Source of the DNA: a virus
Virus record (IMG/VR): IMGVR_UViG_3300022592_000191
Span: 1 to 20,188 of that record
Reading direction: 5' to 3' (one strand)
Length of the DNA: 20,188 nucleotides
Below are positions 1-5,136 of the stretch, one piece after another (position 1 is the stretch's first letter; the number at the start of each line of letters is the position of its first letter). The notes under the pieces were generated by a model. That model saw only the letters and a list, made by a program, of their open reading frames with translations. It searched no databases and was not told the origin of the DNA. The translations under genes were made by a program, and so were the position numbers.

Positions 1-2
1 GA

Positions 3-254
3 ACAAAGAATATTAGAGAAGTCTATATGCACTGTCTTTCTGAAAATGGTGCAATGAAACATATTGCTCGTAAGAACGATATGACTGTTGTTAGCGAGTC
101 TGGCGAAACTGATGCGAACGTAGAAGTGAAACCAGGAACTCCATTTACTGCCATGACCGATGCGTACTTGGATAGAATTGCTTTATACGATATGATCTAT
201 AAATCAAACATCAAAGTATTCAATACATTAATCGGAGATGCTGCCAGTAACTAA
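3..254 (+). CDS. Unknown phage protein, probably 5'-partial
   Basis: The frame is open from the left edge of the window, so the gene may begin upstream; the first ATG inside is at 27, preceded only by a weak purine-rich AGAGAAG. The visible part is about 83 residues, soluble-looking, with a helical start (NIREVYMHCLSENGAMKHIA), a middle rich in Glu/Asp/Thr, and a C-terminal helix (AYLDRIALYDMIYKSNIKVF). I see no signal peptide, membrane segment or catalytic motif and do not recognise the family. Its stop codon TAA lies inside the CTAAATAC element that probably drives the next gene. It could be a complete 75-residue protein starting at 27 or the tail of a larger one; the sequence here cannot decide. 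Confidence 0.6.
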   Translation, partial: TKNIREVYMHCLSENGAMKHIARKNDMTVVSESGETDANVEVKPGTPFTAMTDAYLDRIALYDMIYKSNIKVFNTLIGDAASN

Positions 255-258
255 ATAC
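251..258 (+). promoter_or_regulatory. CTAAATAC late-promoter-like element
   Basis: CTAAATAC resembles the T4 gp55-dependent late promoter TATAAATA. It overlaps the stop codon of the preceding gene and lies upstream of the gene at 326. By T4 geometry transcription would start near 264. Similar CTAAATA sites occur at 15057 and, twice, at 18388 and 18404, all at gene borders. Confidence 0.5.
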
Positions 259-291
259 TGGTATGAGAGCAAAAGTTTCCAAAGACCTTAT

Positions 292-318
292 TTCCTTCGT
301 CACGATACGACGAGGGAA
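292..318 (+). promoter_or_regulatory. Hairpin sequestering the RBS of the gene at 326
   Basis: TTCCTTCGTC (292-301) pairs with GACGAGGGAA (309-318) over 10 base pairs with one G-U, closing a 7-base loop. The Shine-Dalgarno GAGGG (312-316) of the next gene lies in the 3' arm, so the folded RNA would block translation. No U-run follows, so it is not an intrinsic terminator. T4 is known to use RBS-masking hairpins on some late genes to silence early read-through transcripts. Confidence 0.55.
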
Positions 319-325
319 TTGGATC

Positions 326-472
326 ATGAAGATTTCTGTTTATCGTACCAAAGAAGTGTTAGTGATTGCACAAAACTATTATGAACCAGAGAGAGTTTTG
401 ATTCGCCAGTTTAACAACCAAGAACTTGCGGCAAATTTTCTCGACTACTTAGCGAATGAGGATTCAATATGA
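326..472 (+). CDS. Small unknown phage protein (48 aa)
   Basis: A 48-residue protein starting MKISVYRTKEVLVIAQ, with beta-like N-terminal and helical C-terminal halves (NNQELAANFLDYLANED). I do not recognise it. The start at 326 is chosen because GAGGG lies 9 bases upstream; an in-frame ATG at 263 would add 21 residues but has no ribosome binding site and sits almost at the predicted late transcription start. The stop overlaps the next start as ATGA, suggesting translational coupling. If the upstream ATG is used after all, the hairpin at 292-318 falls within coding sequence. Confidence 0.6.
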   Translation: MKISVYRTKEVLVIAQNYYEPERVLIRQFNNQELAANFLDYLANEDSI

Positions 473-762
473 GCGTGAAGGTATTTAAACTTATCAATGG
501 TGAGGAAATTATCTCACAAGCAAAAGAGAACGCATCTGACTGGGAACTGGACACTCCAGCATCCATTATGATGCAACAGACCGAAAAGGGTGTGGGTGTG
601 GGTATTGCTCCATACATGCCTTATGCAGCTGGACTGGTCACTCTCTATAAGACTGGTGTAACCAGCGTAGCTGACCCAGATCCAAAGATGGAAAACGAGT
701 ACAACAGGGTTTTTGGATCGGGCATCCAAGTTGTCCCAGCCAGTGCCCTTGCTGGACTGTAA
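469..762 (+). CDS. Conserved small phage protein, possibly Sm/Lsm-like
   Basis: 97 residues. The N-terminus MSVKVFKLINGEEIISQ followed by a strand-rich middle (WELDTPASIMM, VGVGIAPYMPYA) and a conserved-looking tail (NEYNRVFGSGIQVVP) resembles a short beta-barrel protein that I recall as common in marine T4-like phages and that has an Sm-like look. That resemblance is from memory and by eye, so the RNA-binding idea is only a hypothesis. The start has a GAGGA ribosome site and overlaps the previous stop (ATGA). It is the last gene before a terminator, so it ends a transcription unit. Confidence 0.75.
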   Translation: MSVKVFKLINGEEIISQAKENASDWELDTPASIMMQQTEKGVGVGIAPYMPYAAGLVTLYKTGVTSVADPDPKMENEYNRVFGSGIQVVPASALAGL

Positions 763-802
763 ACCCTCCAAAGTCCTCCAAAATCGTCCCAAAAAGACTC
801 CG

Positions 803-828
803 AGACCCACTCCAGTAGTGGGTCTTTT
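803..828 (+). terminator. Rho-independent terminator
   Basis: AGACCCACT (803-811) and AGTGGGTCT (817-825) form a perfect 9-bp stem with a 5-base loop, followed by TTT and a C. It lies 41 bases after the stop of the gene ending at 762 and fits an intrinsic terminator for that unit. Confidence 0.85.
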
Positions 829-867
829 CACATTCCAAGACCCTACCAGTAAGACTTCCAGACCCAA

Positions 868-894
868 AATAACCCTACCACCAGAAGGGTTATT
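868..894. terminator. Second hairpin, possible reverse-strand terminator
   Basis: AATAACCCT (868-876) pairs with AGGGTTATT (886-894), 9 bp with a 9-base loop. On the + strand no T-run follows; on the - strand the stem is followed by TTTT. It may insulate the downstream promoter from antisense or read-through transcription. Confidence 0.5.
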
Positions 895-905
895 GAAAAT
901 AGTGC

Positions 906-934
906 TTTACTTTAATTCAATATTCAGGTATACT
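906..934 (+). promoter_or_regulatory. Sigma-70 / T4-early-like promoter
   Basis: TTTACT (906-911), a 17-base spacer and TATACT (929-934). The context CTTTACTT resembles the -35 region of T4 early promoters (GTTTACTT). Predicted start is near 941, giving a leader of about 25 bases before the ATG at 966. It follows the two hairpins, so it opens a new transcription unit that includes the ligase. Confidence 0.75.
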
Positions 935-965
935 TAATGTATAGGATGAGAAAAGGAAAGTGAAA

Positions 966-1253
966 ATGTTAAAAAATGCTCGGTTGGCTTCTGTTGGTGA
1001 TGTGATTCGTGGCTATGATTTTAAACCTATGGCTGGTCGTGAAGACTGCTATGTTGAAGGTAAGGTTCTCTCCGCTGGTTACCAAAAAGCTGCTGGTTAC
1101 GATGCGTTTGAAATTCTGTGTACTCGCGATGTGTATGCTGGCGAGCGTCAGTATGAAGGTGTGAAAGGTTCCCGTGTTGGTAAAATTGTTTATGTTCCGT
1201 TCGAAGTCAGCTTCATGGAATATGATGGTCGTGTTTTGAACTTGTCCAAATAA
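966..1253 (+). CDS. Conserved phage protein of unknown function (95 aa)
   Basis: 95 residues, beta-rich, with segments SVGDVIRGYDFKPM, YVEGKVL and KIVYVPFEV. The composition suggests a small single-domain barrel; no catalytic motif is visible. Similar small proteins are, as far as I recall, common in large myophages without a known role. The ATG at 966 is preferred over an in-frame GTG at 960 because AAGGA lies 8 bases before the ATG and only 2 before the GTG. It is the first gene after the early-type promoter at 906-934, so it is probably expressed early. Confidence 0.75.
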   Translation: MLKNARLASVGDVIRGYDFKPMAGREDCYVEGKVLSAGYQKAAGYDAFEILCTRDVYAGERQYEGVKGSRVGKIVYVPFEVSFMEYDGRVLNLSK

Positions 1254-1268
1254 TTGAGGAGTTATATT

Positions 1269-1472
1269 ATGAATGTTATCTACAAATCCAAATCTCAAGT
1301 CCGCAACGAAACAGCCGATGCTGTTGCAAAATTCCTAAAGTCTGGTGGTACCATTGAGGTTGTTAAGGCACGAAAAGCACCGAAGCAACTTATGCGTGGT
1401 AAGACAACTCGTGTTGCTTCCACTGGTACTTCTGGTTTCGCTGTTGGCTATCCACGTAAATCTGGCATCTAA
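1269..1472 (+). CDS. Small basic unknown protein (67 aa)
   Basis: 67 residues, basic (many Lys/Arg), with a helical first part (NETADAVAKFLKSGGTIEVVKARKAPKQ split by glycines) and a Gly/Ser/Thr-rich tail ending YPRKSGI. Its charge would suit nucleic-acid binding, but that is only inference. AGGAG seven bases upstream fixes the ATG at 1269; the TTG at 1254 would overlap that ribosome site. I do not recognise the family. Confidence 0.65.
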   Translation: MNVIYKSKSQVRNETADAVAKFLKSGGTIEVVKARKAPKQLMRGKTTRVASTGTSGFAVGYPRKSGI

Positions 1473-1482
1473 GGAGAGTTGA

Positions 1483-1818
1483 ATGAACTACGGTAAAATG
1501 AGTACTGATGAATTGGCTGGTTTGTTTTCTGATTATTACAAAGACACCCATGGTAGTCGTCCTCGTTTCGTAGACTTCAACGATCGCGATGAACTCATCC
1601 GTCAGTTAGAGTTGCTCAATAGTTACCACGACAAAATGCAGGAAACCTTTGAGGGTCGTGAGGAACTCCGTGAGTCTGGTTGGATTATTCAAGAAACTGA
1701 TCCAGAGATGCAGAAGATGGCATATTTCCTTGCCAAGGAACGTGACCAGTGGAAATTGGAAAACTGGGGTGAATCTTTCAATGAAGCAAGACACTATGAG
1801 TTAAAGGTAGCAGCATGA
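1483..1818 (+). CDS. Conserved phage protein with YYKDTHGSRPR motif
   Basis: 111 residues, acidic and helical. The motif DYYKDTHGSRPRF near residues 17-29 followed by a helical segment (DELIRQLELLNSYHDKMQET) is one I have seen in many phage proteins of unknown role. No catalytic residues can be assigned. A strong AAGGAGAG ends 4 bases before the ATG. The stop overlaps the next start (ATGA). Confidence 0.75.
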   Translation: MNYGKMSTDELAGLFSDYYKDTHGSRPRFVDFNDRDELIRQLELLNSYHDKMQETFEGREELRESGWIIQETDPEMQKMAYFLAKERDQWKLENWGESFNEARHYELKVAA

Positions 1819-2000
1819 GAGTCTTTCAAGAAACAACTAAGTGGAAGGACAATGTTCCGAACCACATCTACTATCTTACTGACAACAAAGAAAAGATGGT
1901 TGCGTTTTATAATGTGACCACTGGTAAGGTAAAGAAGTTTATTAAACCAATACAGTTTAATATGCGTTATAGAACTTTTAAGGAATTGAAACACAAATGA
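1815..2000 (+). CDS. Small unknown basic protein (61 aa)
   Basis: 61 residues, Lys-rich (11 or so Lys), with alternating hydrophobic stretches (NHIYYLTDNKEKMVAFYNV) that suggest a small beta-sheet protein. Not recognised. It overlaps the gene before it and the ligase after it by ATGA junctions, so all three are probably translationally coupled. Confidence 0.65.
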   Translation: MRVFQETTKWKDNVPNHIYYLTDNKEKMVAFYNVTTGKVKKFIKPIQFNMRYRTFKELKHK

Positions 2001-3313
2001 ATATTAACACTTTCCTAGAGAGCCTAGCGGCAAATAATTCTCGTAACTTCAAGATCGAGCAACTAAATGCAAATAGCGATAACGAAGTGCTACGTGATGT
2101 AGTCCGCTTGGCTCTCGACCCATTCACTCAGTTTTACATTCGTAAGATTCCTGAGTATGAATTTGTGGGCGAGGGTTCTGAGCATCAAACAAGTTTGGAG
2201 ATGGCACTACAGAATCTGTATTTTCTGTCTAGCCGTGAAGTCACTGGCAATGCAGCGATTGCTCATCTGAGAGCAATTCTTTCTGGGCTAACTCCAGATG
2301 ACGCAAAGGTAATTGAGCGTGTCATTAAGAAAGATCTGAAGTGTGGCGTATCAGTGTCAACTGCCAATGATGTTTGGATGGGGTTGATCAAAGAATATCC
2401 AGTTATGTTGTGTTCTGGTTATGAGCAGAAGCTGGTTGATAAAATTAAATTCCCTGCTTATGCACAACTGAAGATGGATGGTATGCGTTTCAATGCAATC
2501 GTTCGTGATGGTAAATGTGAATTTAGGAGCCGAAATGGAAAAGAAATACTATTACTGGGTAACCTTGAGCAAGAATTTATTTCTCTTGCTGGTGATATTG
2601 ATTGCGTGTTCGATGGTGAACTTCTGGTTATGTTTCCTGGTGATCATCAGTTTGCTGATCGGCAGACTGGCAATGGAATCCTTAACAAAGCCAACAAAGG
2701 AACAATCTCGCAAGTAGAAGCTGCCATGGTGCATGCAACTGTATGGGATGTCATACCTTATGCATATTTCACTGATGGGTATTGCCCAACACCATACGCA
2801 ACTCGGTTCGCATCATTGGAAGTAATGACCAAGAAGCAACCAAGTAAAGATAAAAAAATTTGGCTGGTTACAAGCGACATTGTAGAAACTCTTGAGCAGG
2901 CTACAGAGATTTTCAATGGTTATCTGACTCAGGGTCTTGAGGGAATTATCCTTAAGGATGGCTCTGGCGTATGGGAAGATAAACGTGCAAAACACCAGAT
3001 TAAATTCAAGGGTGAACTTGAGTGCGATCTTAAGATTGTTGCAGTTGTAGAGGGTGAAGGTAAAGCTGCAGGAATGTTAGGTGCAATTATCTGTGAGTCT
3101 GCCGATGGTGTTGTAAAAGTTAATGTCGGTTCTGGTTTTAAAGATTCGCAACGAAAACAATACTGGGCTGAAAATTTAGTTGACAAAATTGTCGCAGTCA
3201 AGTATAATGTTAGAATACAGAATAAACAGGGTGAAGACTCTCTCTTCCTTCCTGTCTTTGTAGAAATTCGTGAAGATAAAGATGTTGCAGATTCTAGTAA
3301 GGATATTAAATGA
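1997..3313 (+). CDS. 30: ATP-dependent DNA ligase, T4 gp30-like
   Basis: Seals nicks in DNA during phage replication and repair by ATP-dependent adenylation of a lysine and then of the 5' phosphate. The 438-residue protein has the helical N-terminal domain followed by the adenylation domain. Motif I is AQLKMDGMR with catalytic Lys159, the same position as in T4 ligase; motif III is VFDGELLV near 204-211; motif IV is EGIILK at 315-320; motif V is IKFK near 335-338. The OB-fold part follows (VNVGSGF) and the protein ends soon after LREDK-like IREDK. It is about 50 residues shorter than T4 gp30 (487), mostly by lacking the loop after motif III and the C-terminal tail. It overlaps both neighbours (ATGA). 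An exact consensus promoter lies within its 3' end. Confidence 0.95.
   Translation: MNINTFLESLAANNSRNFKIEQLNANSDNEVLRDVVRLALDPFTQFYIRKIPEYEFVGEGSEHQTSLEMALQNLYFLSSREVTGNAAIAHLRAILSGLTPDDAKVIERVIKKDLKCGVSVSTANDVWMGLIKEYPVMLCSGYEQKLVDKIKFPAYAQLKMDGMRFNAIVRDGKCEFRSRNGKEILLLGNLEQEFISLAGDIDCVFDGELLVMFPGDHQFADRQTGNGILNKANKGTISQVEAAMVHATVWDVIPYAYFTDGYCPTPYATRFASLEVMTKKQPSKDKKIWLVTSDIVETLEQATEIFNGYLTQGLEGIILKDGSGVWEDKRAKHQIKFKGELECDLKIVAVVEGEGKAAGMLGAIICESADGVVKVNVGSGFKDSQRKQYWAENLVDKIVAVKYNVRIQNKQGEDSLFLPVFVEIREDKDVADSSKDIK
3180..3208 (+). promoter_or_regulatory. Exact consensus sigma-70 promoter inside the ligase gene
   Basis: TTGACA (3180-3185), 17-base spacer, TATAAT (3203-3208); all 12 key bases match. 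It lies in the last tenth of the ligase gene and would start a transcript near 3215, about 95 bases before the gene at 3310 and ahead of the exonuclease and polymerase. Confidence 0.75.
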
Positions 3314-3528
3314 TTCTTGATATGCTGATAAAGCCAAAGCGTTTATTCGATGTAAACGACAAGAAAGATGTTCAGGTATACACAAACTTTTTAAAAACTG
3401 GAGCATGGGGTAGAAATACCTGTCCATTTATTTTAGAGTTTCCATATTTGACTATTCCCGATATGATCAAAGATAAGTTGATTCATAATTTTTTGAAAGT
3501 TAAAAAGTCAGATTGGAAGGACTGGTAA
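3310..3528 (+). CDS. Small conserved unknown protein (72 aa)
   Basis: 72 residues, with the segment CPFILEFPYLTIPDMIKDK in the middle and a basic C-terminus. I recall similar short proteins in T4-like marine phages, but no function. It overlaps the ligase stop by ATGA and the next start by TAATG. It is the first gene after the internal promoter at 3180-3208. Confidence 0.7.
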   Translation: MILDMLIKPKRLFDVNDKKDVQVYTNFLKTGAWGRNTCPFILEFPYLTIPDMIKDKLIHNFLKVKKSDWKDW

Positions 3529-3890
3529 TGAAAGTTGCTATTAATCGTTGCTGGGGTGGGTTCGGTATCTCTGATGCTGCATTCGAGAAGTTGCTAACTC
3601 GTAAGGGTATTGAGTTTGACTCTGTACCAGCAGATAGTCATTTGATCGGCAACTCGTATTACCTCAAGGGACATGTTGGTGACGATGAACATTATCTCTC
3701 TGAGTATGTCATAACTTCGAATCGTGCCGATCCAGATTTGATTGCTGTTCTTGAAGAGATGGGTAAAGAAGCATGGGGTTGGGCAGCTGAGATTGTCATT
3801 GTGAATATTCCTGACGATGTTAAATGGCACATCGATGATTATGATGGAATGGAACATGTAGCTGAAGATCATAGGACATGGTATGAATGA
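3528..3890 (+). CDS. Conserved phage protein (MKVAINRCWGGFG family)
   Basis: 120 residues beginning MKVAINRCWGGFGISDAA and ending in a segment with IPDDVKWHIDDYDGMEH then HRTW. This start-and-end pattern belongs to a small acidic family found in many unrelated phages, with no known function that I can state. The ATG at 3528 is preferred over 3513 because the family starts MKVAINRC and because the TAATG overlap matches other junctions here. The last bases overlap the next gene by 8 nt. Confidence 0.8.
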   Translation: MKVAINRCWGGFGISDAAFEKLLTRKGIEFDSVPADSHLIGNSYYLKGHVGDDEHYLSEYVITSNRADPDLIAVLEEMGKEAWGWAAEIVIVNIPDDVKWHIDDYDGMEHVAEDHRTWYE

Positions 3891-4278
3891 AGAACACGTA
3901 AATTATTTGAAGAAGGTTTACCCAGAACTATACGACAACGATACAAAGTATGGTGGGTTTGCGATTGGGGATGGTTGGTTCAACATCATCAATCAACTAT
4001 CACAAAACATTCAACATCATCTGAAATGGAAGAACAAAGATACTGAGGTTGTTCCTCCAGTTATCATTGAACAGATCAAAGAAAAGTTTGGTTCACTTCG
4101 TTTCTACTATCAGGGTGGTGACGACTACATATCTGGTCTAGTTTCAATGGCTGAGTCAATGGCTGGTGTTACCTGCGAAACCTGTGGTGATGTCGGTGAG
4201 AGTCGTAATGGTGGATGGATTCGTGTTCTGTGTGACCACCATGAAGAATTATATCAATCAAGGAAAAACAATGGATAA
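3883..4278 (+). CDS. Conserved phage protein with C-terminal zinc-binding motif
   Basis: 131 residues. The N-terminal two thirds are alpha/beta with GGFAIGDGWFNIINQL and IEQIKEKFGSLRFYYQGGD. The C-terminal part has CETCGD (near 98-103) and CDHHEE (near 117-122), a CxxC...CxxH spacing that suggests a single small zinc site. It resembles a family common in phages with an unknown role. AGGA at 3873-3876 lies 6 bases before the ATG. Confidence 0.75.
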   Translation: MNEEHVNYLKKVYPELYDNDTKYGGFAIGDGWFNIINQLSQNIQHHLKWKNKDTEVVPPVIIEQIKEKFGSLRFYYQGGDDYISGLVSMAESMAGVTCETCGDVGESRNGGWIRVLCDHHEELYQSRKNNG

Positions 4279-4567
4279 ACAAACTAATGTATGGGTAATG
4301 GTTGACACAGTGCTCACATATCGTATGCGATATTGTGTTCAGGCACCATCGTCACATCCTGAGTATGCCCTTGATGATGTATCAATGGAAACTGCCAAAG
4401 AGTTTTCTCAGTTATACATCGGTGAACAAATTATGTCATACCGAACCGTCAGCGAAGAAGAAGCACTGGCTCAGTGTGACATTGATAACGACTACTGTAA
4501 AAAGTGGGACAATGAACATAAAATTAAAACCTTCTTTACAAAAGAAGGCGAACATAGGGAACTATAA
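4271..4567 (+). CDS. Conserved phage protein (98 aa), unknown function
   Basis: 98 residues, with VWVMVDTVLTYRMRYCVQ, HPEYALDDVSMETAKEFSQ, YRTVSEEEAL and DNDYCKKWDNEHKI. This arrangement recalls a short alpha/beta family of T4-like phages without assigned function. The start at 4271 has AAGGA 7 bases upstream and overlaps the preceding gene by 8 nt; its stop overlaps the exonuclease start as TAATG. Confidence 0.75.
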   Translation: MDKQTNVWVMVDTVLTYRMRYCVQAPSSHPEYALDDVSMETAKEFSQLYIGEQIMSYRTVSEEEALAQCDIDNDYCKKWDNEHKIKTFFTKEGEHREL

Positions 4568-5133
4568 TGTTTGTATTTGACGTGGAAACTTTAGGGGTAG
4601 AATCAACGAGCGTGATTCTATCAGCAGCACTTGTATATTTCAATCCAGAAGATAAGCCATCTTATCAAGATCTGTTGGATAATGCACTGTTCGTTAAACT
4701 GAAATCGAAGGATCAAGTTGAACGATTGAAACGAACTGTTGATATTGGAACGATTGAGTGGTGGCAGAATCAGCATGAGTATGTTCGTTCTGTTTCTCTT
4801 GAACCGAAGTCCGATGATATGCTTGCAGAAGATGCTATCACTGCATTGCATAACTATATGAACAAGTACCCAAATGCAAGAAGCCAAACTATGTGGACAC
4901 GTGGTTCACTTGATCAGATGGCCATTGATTCATTGTGTAAGAAAGTTGACATGCAACTGCTTACAGGGTATAATGTATACCGTGATGTGAGAACTGCCGT
5001 TGACATTCTCACTGGTTCTGAAAATGGTTATTGCAATGTAGACTATCCTGGATTCGAGCGTGCCTCTGTTATTAAACACCACCCAGTCCATGACTGTGCA
5101 CTTGACGCAATGATGCTTATGTATGGAAAATAA
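4567..5133 (+). CDS. dexA: DEDDh 3'-5' exonuclease, T4 DexA-like
   Basis: A DnaQ/RNase T-fold exonuclease of 188 residues (T4 DexA is 227). Exo I is FDVET with Asp5 and Glu7; Exo II is around RGSLDQMAID with Asp116; Exo III is HDCALDAM with His175 and Asp180, the HxxxxD spacing of the DEDDh class. It probably degrades DNA 3' to 5' for repair, recombination or host DNA breakdown. It lies just before the polymerase, which has its own proofreading domain, so the two are separate nucleases. DexA is the best match by context; another phage DnaQ-type nuclease is possible. An exact consensus promoter lies within the gene. Confidence 0.85.
   Translation: MFVFDVETLGVESTSVILSAALVYFNPEDKPSYQDLLDNALFVKLKSKDQVERLKRTVDIGTIEWWQNQHEYVRSVSLEPKSDDMLAEDAITALHNYMNKYPNARSQTMWTRGSLDQMAIDSLCKKVDMQLLTGYNVYRDVRTAVDILTGSENGYCNVDYPGFERASVIKHHPVHDCALDAMMLMYGK
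4946..4974 (+). promoter_or_regulatory. Exact consensus sigma-70 promoter inside dexA
   Basis: TTGACA (4946-4951), 17-base spacer ending in GGG, TATAAT (4969-4974). The -10 lies in an inverted repeat, GGTATA-ATG-TATACC (4967-4981). The transcript would start near 4981, about 155 bases before the DNA polymerase gene. Confidence 0.75.
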
Positions 5134-5136
5134 TTA

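Noticed and set aside
263-325. N-terminal extension of the small gene at 326
   Set aside because: No ribosome site precedes 263 and it nearly coincides with the predicted late transcription start, whereas 326 has GAGGG at good spacing.
514-867. Long minus-strand reading frames here and elsewhere
   Set aside because: They lie opposite well-supported genes, have no ribosome sites and no recognisable protein features; all real genes appear to be on the + strand.
903-909. TGCTTTA, resembling a T4 MotA box for middle promoters
   Set aside because: The -10 box follows after 19 bases, whereas MotA boxes need about 12; the site fits better as part of an early-type -35 region.
713-937. Plus-strand reading frame across the end of the gene at 469 and the terminators
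   Set aside because: It spans both hairpins and a promoter, is Pro/Lys-rich and low-complexity, and has no ribosome site.
4302-4329. TTGACA followed 16 bases later by TATGCG
   Set aside because: The -10 is poor and the site lies at the start of a coding sequence with no nearby gene to serve. Many other TTGACA copies in the window lack any -10 box.
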